Shown: positions 44,883 through 55,481, counted from the first letter of the stretch. The stretch is 64,000 nt of DNA from Streptomyces sp. CB02056 (GCF_001905545.1 NZ_LIPD01000008.1:248001-312000); one strand, 5' to 3'. The notes: generated by a model from the letters alone, not told the origin. Translations and numbers: made by a program.

Positions 44883-44910
44883 GGGGCGCGCGACTGGTGT
44901 CGCGCGCCCC
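44883..44910 (-). terminator. Perfect hairpin ending the predicted small RNA
   Basis: GGGGCGCGCGAC, TGGT loop, GTCGCGCGCCCC: a 12-bp perfect stem. It could terminate the plus-strand amidohydrolase transcript, the leftward small RNA, or both. Confidence 0.7.
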
Positions 44911-44990
44911 TCCCCCACCTGCTGGCCGCCTCGGGCGGCGGCTGGAGCGGCCCCGGACCTCCCCCACACGGAGCAGGGGCCGCTCGTTCG
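44883..44990 (-). ncRNA. Candidate potassium-responsive small RNA
   Basis: Leftward of a promoter-like block (GCGTAG at 45000-45005, TAGTGT as the -10) and a TTGACG repeat array there is no coding frame. A perfect 10-bp stem (GAGCGGCCCC/GGGGCCGCTC, 44945-44985) lies near the predicted 5' end and a 12-bp perfect hairpin near the 3' end. The expected transcript is about 108 nt. The promoter block shares 15 identical bases plus GCGTAG with the promoter region of the KimA-like gene. This is a prediction without transcript evidence. Confidence 0.45.
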
Positions 44991-45031
44991 ACACCGACAC
45001 TACGCCCGCGGAACACCGCCCCCGAGCGGCC

Positions 45032-45080
45032 TTGACGCCCCCCTGTCGCCCACCGGGCCGCTCTTGACGGCTCGTTGACG
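45032..45080. promoter_or_regulatory. 11-bp direct-repeat array beyond kdpE
   Basis: TTGACG at 45032, CTGTCG at 45043, then TTGACG at 45064 and 45075. Within each pair the spacing is exactly 11 bp, as for OmpR-family response regulators bound head to tail. Same unit as the arrays at 53322 and 55449. Confidence 0.65.
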
Positions 45081-45110
45081 GGGGCGCGCCGGCACCGGTG
45101 CGCCGGTCCG

Positions 45111-45785
45111 TCACGGCACGTACCGGTACCCGATCCCCGGCTCGGTGACCAGGTGCCGCGGGCGGGCCGGATCGCGCTCCAACTTGCGGCGCAGCCCCGC
45201 GAAGTAGACCCGCAGGTAGTTGCCGCGCCCCTCCTGGGCCGGGCCCCACACCTCGCGCAGGATCTGCCTCCCGGGCACCAGCCGGCCCGGGTTGGCGAGC
45301 AGCAGGGCGAGGATGCGCCACTCGGTCGGGGTGAGCCGGACCGGGCCGTTCGGGCCGTGCACCGCGGTGGCCGCGAGGTCCACGGTGTGGTCGCCGATCA
45401 CCGGCCGGCCCAGCGGCACGTCGCCCAGCGGCCGGCGCAGCACGGCGCGCAGCCGGGCCAGCAGCTCGTCCATCAGGAACGGCTTGGTGAGGTAGTCGTC
45501 GGCGCCCGCGTCCAGGGCGCCCACCTTGTCGGCGGCGTCCGTCCGGCCGGAGAGCACGATGATCGGCACCGCGCTGTGGGTGCGCAGGCCGCGCAGCACG
45601 TCCATGCCGTCGAGGTCGGGCAGGCCGAGGTCGAGCAGGACGGCGTCCGGGGCGCTGTGCGCGGCGCGGTCCAGCGCCTCTCCGCCGCTGGCGGCGGTGC
45701 GGACGGCGTAGTGCCGGGCGCTGAGGTTGATCCGCAGGGTGCGCAGGAGGGCGGGCTCGTCGTCGACGACCAGAATCTCACTCAT
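45111..45785 (-). CDS. kdpE: Response regulator KdpE
   Basis: OmpR/PhoB-family regulator of the kdp operon. The 224 aa have a receiver domain with VDDEP, phospho-acceptor Asp52 in LLDLGLPD and the conserved Lys in DYLTKPF, then a winged-helix domain (LTPTEWRILALLLANPGR, GYRYVP). ATG at 45785, 69 bp after kdpD, with GAGG about 6-10 nt upstream. The gap contains repeated GAAG/CTTC motifs. Last gene of the kdp cluster. Confidence 0.95.
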   Translation of the reverse strand: MSEILVVDDEPALLRTLRINLSARHYAVRTAASGGEALDRAAHSAPDAVLLDLGLPDLDGMDVLRGLRTHSAVPIIVLSGRTDAADKVGALDAGADDYLTKPFLMDELLARLRAVLRRPLGDVPLGRPVIGDHTVDLAATAVHGPNGPVRLTPTEWRILALLLANPGRLVPGRQILREVWGPAQEGRGNYLRVYFAGLRRKLERDPARPRHLVTEPGIGYRYVP

Positions 45786-45854
45786 GCGCCCGCCTCGCTT
45801 CGCTCGGCAGTCGCTTCGCGAGACACGCACCTTTCGATGGTTCGTTCACTTCGT

Positions 45855-48446
45855 TCACTCATGTGGAGGTTCCTCCCCGAAAGCTCCAGGCTCAGTGGTG
45901 CCGGGCTCGGTGGTGCTGGGCGCGGTGGTGGCGGCGGGCAGGGTGAGCAGCATGGTGGTGCCGCCGCCCGGGGTGTCCTCGACCTCCAGGCTGCCGCCCA
46001 TCGCCTCGGCGAGGCCGCGGGAGAGGGCGAGGCCGAGGCCGACGCCGGTGGTGTTGTCGGTGTCGCCGAGGCGCTGGAAGGGCAGGAAGACCCGGTCACG
46101 GTCCTCGGGGGCGATGCCGGGGCCGCGGTCGATCACCCGGATCTCCACCTGGTCGGCGTGGTGGCTGGCGGTGACCAGGACGGGCGCGCCGGGGGCGTTG
46201 TACCGCAGCGCGTTGGTGATCACGTTGGCGAGCACCCGCTCCAGCAGCGGCGGGTCGGCGAGCACCGGCGGGGCGGTGTCCAGGTCGAGCGGCTGGACCG
46301 GCGCGTACGGGTCGGGGAGGCTGTCGAGCGCCCGGGGCAGGATCTCGTCGAGGTGGGTCTCGGCGAGGTGCAGGGTGAGCGCGCCGGCCTGGAGGCGGCT
46401 CATGTCGAGCAGGTTGTCGACCAGCCGGGTGAGCTTGACCAGCGACTCGTCGGCGGTGGCGAGGAGTTCGGCCTGGTCCTCGGGCGAGAACTCGACGTCG
46501 GGGCTGCGCAGCGAGCCGACCGAGGCGCGGGCGGCGGCCAGCGGGGTGCGCAGGTCGTGGCTGACGGCGGCGAGCAGGGCGGTGCGCATCCGGTCGGCGG
46601 CCTTGATCGGCTCGACCTCGGCGGCGACCACGGCCAGCCGGTCGCGCTCCAGCGCGGCGGCGACGTGGGCGGCGAAGGCGGTCAGCACCCGCTGGTCGGC
46701 GGCGGGCAGCCGGCGGCCGGTGAGCACCAGGAGGGCGTCCGCGCCGACCGGGACCTCGGCGGTCTCGTGCGGCCCCTCGCCGTCGCCCTGGTGGTCCCCC
46801 TCGCTGTGCGCGAGCACCTCGCCGTCGCCCCGGGAGAGCAGGGCGACGGCCCGCATGCCGAAGGCCGTCCGGGACTTCTCCAGCAGGGCGGGCAGCGCGT
46901 CGGCGCCGCGCAGCACGCTGCCGGCCAGGGTGGAGAGGGTCTCGGCCTCGGCGGTGGCGCGGGCGGCCCGGCTGGTGAGCCGGCCAGCGTGGTCGACCAC
47001 GGTGGAGACGGTGAGCGCGATGGCGGCGAAGACCACCAGGGCGACGATGTTGTTGGTCTCGCCGATGGTCAGGCTGTGGACCGGCGGGATGAAGTAGTAG
47101 TTGAGCAGCACCGAGGCGACGACCGAGGCCAGCAGGGCCGACACCGCGCCGCCGAGCAGGGCGACGATGACCACGCCGAGCTGGAAGATCAGCGCGTCGG
47201 TGGTCAGGTTGATGCTGTGGTCCGCCTGCGAGAGCAGGACGGTGAGCAGCCAGGGCACCGCCAGGCCGGCCAGGTAGCCGGCGATGGTGCGGCGCCGGGA
47301 GTGGCGGCGGCCGAGCGAGGGCAGCCGGCCGCGGCCGGTGAACTCGTGGGTGACCATGTGGACGTCGATGTCCTCGGAGTCGTCCACGGTGGTCTGCCCG
47401 GTGCCGGGGCCGGTGAGGAAGCGGTTGATCCGGCCGCGGCGGCTGGTGCCGAGCACCAGCTGGGTGGCGTGGTGGGCGCGGGCGAAGGTGAGCAGCGCGG
47501 TCGGGACGTCGTCGCCGACCACCACGTGGTAGCTGCCGCCGAGGGTCTCCACCAGCTGCCGCTGCTGGGCGAGGGCGCCGGAGGAGGCGCCGGCCAGGCC
47601 GTCGCTGCGGGAGACGTGGACGGCCAGCAGTTCGCCGCCGGCCGTGCGGTCGGCGATCCGGGCGGCGCGGCGGATCAGGGTCTCGCCCTCGGGGCCGCCG
47701 GTGAGGGCGACCACGACCCGCTCGCGGGTCTCCCAGACCCGGTCGATGTTGTGGCTGGCCCGGTAGTCGCGCAGTCCCTCGTCCACCCGCCCGGCCACCC
47801 AGAGCAGGGCGAGTTCGCGCAGGGCGGTGAGGTTGCCGACCCGGAAGTAGTTCGAGAGCGCGGCGTCCACCTTCTCCGCCTTGTAGACGTTGCCGTGGGC
47901 CATCCGGCGGCGCAGCGCCTGCGGGGCCATGTCGACGAGTTCGATCTGGTCGGCCCGGCGGACCACCTCGTCCGGGACGGTCTCCCGCTGCGGGATGCCG
48001 GTGATCTTCCGGACGACGTCGTTCAGCGATTCCAGGTGCTGGATGTTGACGGTGGTGACGACGTCGATCCCGGCGGCGAGCAGTTCCTCGACGTCCTGCC
48101 AGCGCTTGGCGTGCCGGCCGCCGGGGATGTTGGTGTGCGCCAGCTCGTCCACCAGCACGACGGACGGGCGGCGGGCGAGCACGCCGTCGAGGTCCATCTC
48201 GTCGAACCCGGCGTCCCGGTAGTCGCGGTGGACGCGGGGCACGACCTCCAGGCCCGCCAGCATGGCCTCGGTGTGCGGTCTGCCGTGGCACTCGATGTAC
48301 CCGACCACGACGTCGGCCCCGCGCTCCTGTCTGCGCCGGGCCTCGTCCAGCATCCGGTACGTCTTGCCGACCCCCGGCGCGGAGCCGAGGTACACCCTCA
48401 GCCGGCCGCCGCGGATGCCGGTGCCGGGGGTGAGGTCGCGGGCCAT
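45855..48446 (-). CDS. kdpD: Sensor histidine kinase KdpD
   Basis: Senses potassium limitation and phosphorylates KdpE. The 863 aa comprise the N-terminal KdpD domain with Walker A GSAPGVGKT near residue 21 and VDELAHTN, a universal-stress-like domain, four membrane helices (from AGLAVPWLLTVLL), a GAF-like region, and a kinase core with H-box AAVSHDLRTPLAAAR (His near residue 630), N-box and GVGLGLAL. ATG 48446 chosen, with GGAAAGA upstream; ATG 48464 is possible but has no ribosome site. In other bacteria the N-terminal domains bind c-di-AMP or PtsN. Confidence 0.95.
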   Translation of the reverse strand: MARDLTPGTGIRGGRLRVYLGSAPGVGKTYRMLDEARRRQERGADVVVGYIECHGRPHTEAMLAGLEVVPRVHRDYRDAGFDEMDLDGVLARRPSVVLVDELAHTNIPGGRHAKRWQDVEELLAAGIDVVTTVNIQHLESLNDVVRKITGIPQRETVPDEVVRRADQIELVDMAPQALRRRMAHGNVYKAEKVDAALSNYFRVGNLTALRELALLWVAGRVDEGLRDYRASHNIDRVWETRERVVVALTGGPEGETLIRRAARIADRTAGGELLAVHVSRSDGLAGASSGALAQQRQLVETLGGSYHVVVGDDVPTALLTFARAHHATQLVLGTSRRGRINRFLTGPGTGQTTVDDSEDIDVHMVTHEFTGRGRLPSLGRRHSRRRTIAGYLAGLAVPWLLTVLLSQADHSINLTTDALIFQLGVVIVALLGGAVSALLASVVASVLLNYYFIPPVHSLTIGETNNIVALVVFAAIALTVSTVVDHAGRLTSRAARATAEAETLSTLAGSVLRGADALPALLEKSRTAFGMRAVALLSRGDGEVLAHSEGDHQGDGEGPHETAEVPVGADALLVLTGRRLPAADQRVLTAFAAHVAAALERDRLAVVAAEVEPIKAADRMRTALLAAVSHDLRTPLAAARASVGSLRSPDVEFSPEDQAELLATADESLVKLTRLVDNLLDMSRLQAGALTLHLAETHLDEILPRALDSLPDPYAPVQPLDLDTAPPVLADPPLLERVLANVITNALRYNAPGAPVLVTASHHADQVEIRVIDRGPGIAPEDRDRVFLPFQRLGDTDNTTGVGLGLALSRGLAEAMGGSLEVEDTPGGGTTMLLTLPAATTAPSTTEPGTTEPGAFGEEPPHE

Positions 48447-48497
48447 GGGCACTGCTCTTTCCATCGGGAGGTGGTGCACGTCTGCGGACGCGGGTCG

Positions 48498-48540
48498 GCC
48501 GGCCCGGGCGCGGGAGGCGTGCCCCCGTGCCCGGGCCGGC
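48498..48540 (-). terminator. Hairpin between kdpC and kdpD
   Basis: 12-bp perfect stem GCCGGCCCGGGC with a further CGGG/CCCG inner stem, in the 121-bp gap after kdpC. It may reduce read-through from the structural genes into kdpDE. Confidence 0.65.
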
Positions 48541-48567
48541 CCGGTCACCCGTCTGTACGAGGTGGTG

Positions 48568-49203
48568 TCACTTCTGCTCGCTGAGCGCCTTGTTGAGCAG
48601 CACGACGTTGACGCCCTCGTTGCCGAGGAAGCCGAGCGAGCGGCTCTCGGTGTACTTCTCGACCAGTTTGCCCACCGTCTCCACCGGCAGGTCGCGGTGC
48701 TTGGCGACCCGCTCGACCTGCTCCTTGGCGTACGCGACGGAGATGTGCGGGTCGAGGCCGGAGCCGGAGGCGGTCAGCGCGTCGGCCGGGACGCTCGCCG
48801 GGTCGACGCCGTCGAACGCGGCGACGGCGGCGCGGCGGTCGTTGACGGCCTTCAACAGGTCCTCGCTGTTCGGGCCGAGGTTGCTGGCGCTGGAGGAGGA
48901 CGCGTCGTAGCCGGTCCCGGCGGCGGAGGGGCGGGGCTGGAACCACTTCGGGTCCGGCTGGGCCTCCTCCTTCGGGTCGTCCGGGTTGGTCTTCGGGAGG
49001 TTGAAGCTCTGGCCGATCAGGCTGGAGCCGACCTCCCTGCCGCCGGACGTCACCGGCGAGCCGTTCGCCTTGTCGGAGAAGGCGACCTGGGAGACGCCGG
49101 TGATCAGGAGCGGGTAGACGACCCCGAGGATCACGGTGAGCACCAGGAGCGCTCGCAGGGCCGTGAAGTGGGTGCGGAGGATCGTCGGCAGGGGCTTGGA
49201 CAT
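48568..49203 (-). CDS. kdpC: K+-transporting ATPase subunit C
   Basis: Single-span accessory subunit that raises the ATP affinity of KdpB. The 211 aa start with one membrane helix (LRALLVLTVILGVVYPLLITG) followed by an extracytoplasmic domain with GSSLIGQSF, YDASSSSASNLGPNSEDL and ASGSGLDPHIS, all typical of KdpC. ATG at 49203, 20 bp after kdpB. Confidence 0.97.
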   Translation of the reverse strand: MSKPLPTILRTHFTALRALLVLTVILGVVYPLLITGVSQVAFSDKANGSPVTSGGREVGSSLIGQSFNLPKTNPDDPKEEAQPDPKWFQPRPSAAGTGYDASSSSASNLGPNSEDLLKAVNDRRAAVAAFDGVDPASVPADALTASGSGLDPHISVAYAKEQVERVAKHRDLPVETVGKLVEKYTESRSLGFLGNEGVNVVLLNKALSEQK

Positions 49204-49223
49204 GGTTTTCTCTCCTTCCCGCT

Positions 49224-51337
<2,114 letters not shown>

Positions 51338-51338
<1 letters not shown>

Positions 51339-53002
51339 CAGGAGGACAGACCTTCCGCGATCGGCCCGAGAGCCAGGGCCGGGAAGTAGGTGAGGCCGAC
51401 GACGATCAGGATCACGCCCGACAGCAGGCCCACGAACAGCGGCTTGTGGGTGGGCAGGGTGCCCGGGGTGGCCGGGACCGGCTGCTGCTGGGCGAGCGAG
51501 CCGGACAGCGCCAGGACGAAGACGATCGGCAGCAGCCGGCCGAAGATCATCGCCAGGCCGAGCGCGGTGTCGTACCAGTCGGTGTTGACGGTGATGCCGC
51601 CGAAGGCCGAGCCGTTGTTGTTGGCCGCCGAGGTGAAGGCGTACAGCACCTCGGAGAAGCCGTGGGCGCCCGAGTTGAGCATCCCGGCGCGCTCACCCGG
51701 CAGGGCCATCGCCACACCCGTGCCGACCAGCACGATCGTCGGCGTGGTGAGGATGTACAGCGAGGCGAACTTCATCTCCCGGCCGCCGAGCTTCTTGCCC
51801 AGGTACTCGGGGGTGCGGCCGACCATCAGGCCCGCGACGAACACCGCGATGACCGCCAGCACGAGCATCCCGTACAGGCCGGAACCCACACCGCCGGGCG
51901 CGATCTCGCCCAGCATCATGTTGAAGACCGTCAGCCCGCCGCCGAACGGCGTGTACGAGTCGTGGAAGGAGTTCACCGCGCCGGTCGAGGTCAGCGTCGT
52001 CGAGGCGGCGAACAGCGAGCTCGCGGCGATGCCGAAGCGCTGCTCCTTGCCCTCCATCGCGGCGCCCGCGGCCTGCAGGGCGGCGCCGTGGTGCTGCGAC
52101 TCGGCGAGGGTCAGCAGGGCCACCGAGGCGGCCCAGAACAGGCCCATCACGGCGACGATCGCGTAGCCCTGGCGGTTGTCCCCCACCATCCGGCCGAAGG
52201 TCCGCGGCAGCGCGAACGGGATCAGCAGGATCAGGAAGATCTCGACCAGGTTGGTGAACCCGGTCGGGTTCTCGAACGGGTGCGCCGAGTTGGCGTTGAA
52301 GAAGCCGCCGCCGTTGGTGCCGAGCAGCTTGATGACCTCCTGGGAGGCCACCGGGCCGCCCGGGATCTTCTGGACCTCGCCGGCCAGCGAGGTCACCTCG
52401 TGGAAGCCGTGGAAGTTCTGGATCACGCCGTTGGCGGCCAGCACCAGGGCGAAGACGATCGAGATCGGCAGCAGCAGGCGCAGGTTGATCCGGGTGAGGT
52501 CCACCCAGAAGTTGCCGATCCGGTCCGTCCGGTTGCGGGTGAAGCCCCGGATCAGCGCGGCGACGACGGCGATGCCGACGGCCGCGGAGACGAAGTTCTG
52601 CACCGCCAGGCCCGCCATCTGCACCAGGTGGCCCATCGCGGACTCGCCGCCGTAGGACTGCCAGTTGGTGTTGGCGACGAACGAGATCGCGGTGTTCCAG
52701 GCCTGGTGGCCCTCCATCTGCGGAACACCCAGGTTCAGCAGCAGGTAGCCCTGGAGGCGGATCAGGCCGTAGAGGAAGAGGACGGAGACGGCCGAGAAGG
52801 CCAGCACCGAGCGGAGGTACGACGGCCAGCGCTGGTCCGCGTCGCCGTCGACGCCGATCAGCTTGTAGATGCCGCGCTCGACTCTGAGGTGCTTGGCGGA
52901 GGTGAGGAGCTTGGCGATGTAGTCGCCGAGGGGGCGGTAGCACAGGGCCAGCGCGCCGACGAGGGCGATGACCTGGAGCCAGCCCGCGAGAGTGGATCCC
53001 AT
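51338..53002 (-). CDS. kdpA: K+-transporting ATPase subunit A
   Basis: Channel-like potassium-binding subunit of the high-affinity pump. The 554 aa have about ten helices and selectivity-filter loops such as LGTNGGGFFNANSAHPFENP and FTSAANNNGSAFGG. ATG at 53002, two bases after the kdpF stop. Normal family length. Confidence 0.98.
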
Positions 53003-53003
53003 G

Positions 53004-53093
53004 TCAGAACTTCTCCGGGAAGATCAGCGCCACGACGAGATAGCCGACGAGCGCGACGGCCACGACCAGACCAGCGATGTTCTCGGCGCTCAC
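53004..53093 (-). CDS. kdpF: K+-transporting ATPase subunit F
   Basis: A 29-codon gene too short for routine gene calls: GTG start, single membrane helix NIAGLVVAVALVGYLVVALI and C-terminal FPEKF, the usual KdpF ending. KdpF stabilises the KdpABC complex. GGAG lies 6 nt upstream. Its GTG overlaps the stop of the microprotein gene upstream (GTGA) and its TGA precedes the kdpA ATG by one base. Confidence 0.93.
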   Translation of the reverse strand: MSAENIAGLVVAVALVGYLVVALIFPEKF

Positions 53094-53173
53094 AGCTTCT
53101 CCACCCCCCGCGCGATCAGGGCGATGACGGCGAACACGGCGACCGTGACACCGACGTAGATGAGATCGGACAT
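53090..53173 (-). CDS. 27-aa membrane microprotein upstream of kdpF
   Basis: ATG at 53173 with GGTGGAG closely upstream; 27 codons predicted to encode one membrane helix (LIYVGVTVAVFAVIALIA) followed by the basic tail RGVEKL. The stop overlaps the kdpF GTG by 4 nt, so the two are translationally coupled. The size, topology and position suggest a second tiny subunit or regulator of the Kdp complex. I know of no established function. First gene of the kdp operon. Confidence 0.8.
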   Translation of the reverse strand: MSDLIYVGVTVAVFAVIALIARGVEKL

Positions 53174-53321
53174 GGGCTCCACCAGAGTGGTTCGGGAGAT
53201 GCCGCGACCTGGGCCGAAGGGGCTCGCGCGGCGCCGGCGGACGACCGGCAGATGCAGCAAACCAGCCGTCAGCGGCGCGTTATGGGGCCCTGACGCCCTC
53301 CATACGGGTGACAGCGCGACG

Positions 53322-53354
53322 TTGACGCGGCCTTGACGGGCGCTTCACCGGACC
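53322..53354. promoter_or_regulatory. 11-bp direct-repeat array upstream of the kdp operon
   Basis: TTGACGCGGCC at 53322, TTGACGGGCGC at 53333 and the weaker TTCACCGGACC at 53344, exactly 11 bp apart. On the reverse strand the first unit supplies CGTCAA 17 bp upstream of TATGGA (53299-53304), a possible -35/-10 pair. Probable KdpE site. Confidence 0.7.
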
Positions 53355-53380
53355 GAGACCGTCGTGATCGGGCCGAGACA

Positions 53381-53448
53381 CGGCGGCGGGCCGGGGGCGC
53401 GTTCGGCGGCGGGCCGGGGGCTCGTTCGGCGGCGGGCCGCTGGGGGCA
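53381..53448. repeat. Three-copy 23-bp tandem repeat
   Basis: CGGCGGCGGGCCGGGGGC starts at 53381 and 53404, with a third, slightly altered copy at 53427. It lies between the kdp control region and the terminator of the KimA-like gene. Confidence 0.8.
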
Positions 53449-53452
53449 CGTC

Positions 53453-53507
53453 CGGGTACGGAACGGCCCCGGGCGGCGGGCTGCCGTCCGGGGCCGTTCC
53501 GTACCCG
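53453..53507 (-). terminator. Terminator of the KimA-like gene
   Basis: 20-bp perfect stem (CGGGTACGGAACGGCCCCGG) with a 15-nt loop, 9 bp after the stop. It insulates the kdp operon. Confidence 0.92.
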
Positions 53508-53515
53508 TCCCCTGA

Positions 53516-55348
53516 TCACATCCGCATGCGCAGCCGGCAGACCACCGCGTCGGTGTGCCGCCGCAGGGCGCGGTCGATCACGGCGCCGCGCCGGTTCTGG
53601 AGCGCCCGCTGCCACCAGCGGGCCGGCTCCACCTCGGGGATCAGCACGGTGAGCCGGTCGTAGGCGTGCTCCGCCCCCAGCTCGTTGACGAAGTCGGCGA
53701 TCGGCCGGCCCAGCCGGCGGTGGACGTCCGGGATCTCCACCAACGGCACGCCGGGCCGCCACAGCTCCCAGTCCCGGCGCAGCGCCTCGGCGGCGGCCGG
53801 CTCGTGCACCACGGTCACCGCCATCACCTCGTCGCCGAGCGAGAGCGCCGCCGACAGGCCGTCCCTGGTCAGCCGGGTGATCGCGGTCACCGGGACGACG
53901 ACCAGGCTGCGCTGCCTGGTCACCGGGCCGGGCACCCGGCCCAGCTCCAGCCGCTCGCCGATCCGCCCGTAACTGCGGTGGACCGCCTCGAACAGCACCA
54001 CCAGCAGCGGCAGGGCCACCACGATGCCCCAGGCGCCCTCGGTGAACTTGGTGCCGGTGACGACCAGCGCCGCGACGCCGGTGAGCAGCGCCCCGAAGCC
54101 GTTCAGCGCGGCCTTCCACCGCCAGCCGGACGGCCGGTGCAGCAGCCAGTGCCGGACCATGCCGACCTGGCAGATGGTGAAGCCGACGAACACGCCGATC
54201 GAGAACAGCGGCACCAGGCTGTTGACGTCCCCGCCGGAGCCGGCCAGCAGCGCCGCCGAGACCGCGGCCAGGAACAGCACGCCGTACCGGTACACCTGGC
54301 GGTCGGCGCGCAGCGCGAACAGGTGCGGGAGGTGGTTGTCCCGGGCGAGCAGGTCGAGCAGCACCGGCAGCCCGCCGAAGGAGGTGTTGGCGGCCAGCCC
54401 GAGCAGCACCACGGTGGCGAACTGGACGACGTAGAAGCCGAAGCCGTGGCCGAGCGAGGCGTCGGCGAGCTGGGCGAGCACGGTGACGCCCTCGACCGGC
54501 TGGAGGTGGAAGCGGCCGATCAGCACGGCCAGTCCGATCAGCATCACGCCGAGCAGGGCGCCGAGCGCGACCTCGGTGTGCTGGGCGCGCTTGACCCGCG
54601 GGGTGCGGAAGGAGGGGACGGCGTTGGCCACCGCCTCCACCCCGGTCAGCGCCGAACAGCCGGCCGCGAAGGCCTTGAGCAGCAGCAGCGCGCCGACGGT
54701 GGTGGCGTTCTCGGCGAGCGTCGAGGCGTGGCCGGCGGCGGCCGCGGTGCTGGCCGGGGCGTCCCGGAACAGGCCGACCACGACGATCGCCAGGATGGAG
54801 AGCACGAAGACGGCCGTCGGCGCCATGAACCAGCGCGCCGACTCGGCGATCCCCCGCAGGTTCACCGCGGTGACCAGCGCGAGCACCCCCAGGCAGAGCC
54901 AGACCCGGTCGTCGTACAGGCCCGGGACGGCCGAGGTGAGCGCGGCGACGCCGGCGGTGACCGAGACCGCGACGTTCAGCACGTAGTCGACGACCAGCGA
55001 GGCGGCCGCGGTCAGCGCGGTCCGGCGGCCGAGGTGCGCCTTGGCCACCGCGTAGGCGCCGCCGCCGTCCGGGAACGCCGCGATCACCTGCCGGTAGGAG
55101 GCCACCAGCACCGCCAGCAGCAGGGCGATCGCCGCGGTGACCGGCAGCGTGAAGCCCAGCCCGTACGCCCCGGCGGCGGCCAGCACCAGCACGATCGACT
55201 CCGGCCCGTACGCGACCGAGGCCATGGCGTCCAGCGAGAGCGCGGCCAGCCCGCCGAGCGCGCTGAGCCGGTGCCGCTCGTCTCCCGCGCCGGTGCCAGG
55301 CGGCTCGGAGTCGGCCGTGACGGCCGGGGTGGTGATGGCGCTGGACAT
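53516..55348 (-). CDS. APC-superfamily permease, KimA-type potassium importer
   Basis: 610 aa, twelve predicted helices plus a soluble C-terminal domain of about 150 residues. Compared from memory with Bacillus subtilis KimA (YdaO, 607 aa) it matches across its length: SLDAMASVAYG (Asp40, Tyr47), SYRQVIAAFPDGGGAYAVAK, VVDYVLNVAVSVTAG (Asp121, Tyr122) and KAFAAGCSALTGVEAVANA. KimA imports K+ with protons and is inhibited by c-di-AMP. An Asn (125) replaces the Thr of the DYILTVAVS motif. Location next to kdp and a shared promoter repeat support potassium transport over amino-acid transport. ATG at 55348. Confidence 0.82.
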   Translation of the reverse strand: MSSAITTPAVTADSEPPGTGAGDERHRLSALGGLAALSLDAMASVAYGPESIVLVLAAAGAYGLGFTLPVTAAIALLLAVLVASYRQVIAAFPDGGGAYAVAKAHLGRRTALTAAASLVVDYVLNVAVSVTAGVAALTSAVPGLYDDRVWLCLGVLALVTAVNLRGIAESARWFMAPTAVFVLSILAIVVVGLFRDAPASTAAAAGHASTLAENATTVGALLLLKAFAAGCSALTGVEAVANAVPSFRTPRVKRAQHTEVALGALLGVMLIGLAVLIGRFHLQPVEGVTVLAQLADASLGHGFGFYVVQFATVVLLGLAANTSFGGLPVLLDLLARDNHLPHLFALRADRQVYRYGVLFLAAVSAALLAGSGGDVNSLVPLFSIGVFVGFTICQVGMVRHWLLHRPSGWRWKAALNGFGALLTGVAALVVTGTKFTEGAWGIVVALPLLVVLFEAVHRSYGRIGERLELGRVPGPVTRQRSLVVVPVTAITRLTRDGLSAALSLGDEVMAVTVVHEPAAAEALRRDWELWRPGVPLVEIPDVHRRLGRPIADFVNELGAEHAYDRLTVLIPEVEPARWWQRALQNRRGAVIDRALRRHTDAVVCRLRMRM

Positions 55349-55414
55349 CGGACGGGACCTCCGCAGTCGGTAGTTGGTCCGATCCTGCGGTCCGCGCGCC
55401 CGTCGCCCGCCGGG

Positions 55415-55481
55415 CCCCTACGCGTTCCTGACGCCGCCACGAGCGGCCTTGACGCGCCCTTGACGCGGCCGTCACGCCGCG
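55415..55481. promoter_or_regulatory. Promoter region with 11-bp direct repeats, KimA-like gene
   Basis: TTGACGCGCCC at 55449, TTGACGCGGCC at 55460 and GTCACGCCGCG at 55471, 11 bp apart, with CTGACG at 55428. CGAGCGGCCTTGACG (55440-55454) and CTACGC (55418-55423) recur, 16 versus 17 nt apart, beyond kdpE. TAGGGG (55415-55420) is the possible -10. Confidence 0.65.

Larger units (their letters stand above)
53174..53515. other. kdp control region, no gene
   Basis: Holds the kdp direct-repeat array (53322-53354), the kdp leader, a tandem repeat (53381-53448) and the KimA-like terminator (53453-53507). No open frame with coding character. Confidence 0.7.

Noticed and set aside
45786..45854. TTCGTTCACTTCGTTCACT and CCTCGCTTCGCTCGG motifs between kdpD and kdpE
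   Set aside because: They resemble the CTTCG-rich simple repeats common between Streptomyces genes; no regulatory role can be argued, and the phase differs from the TTGACG arrays.
55349..55407. c-di-AMP riboswitch ahead of the KimA-like gene
   Set aside because: The leader is only about 60 nt and lacks the conserved ydaO-type sequence blocks.
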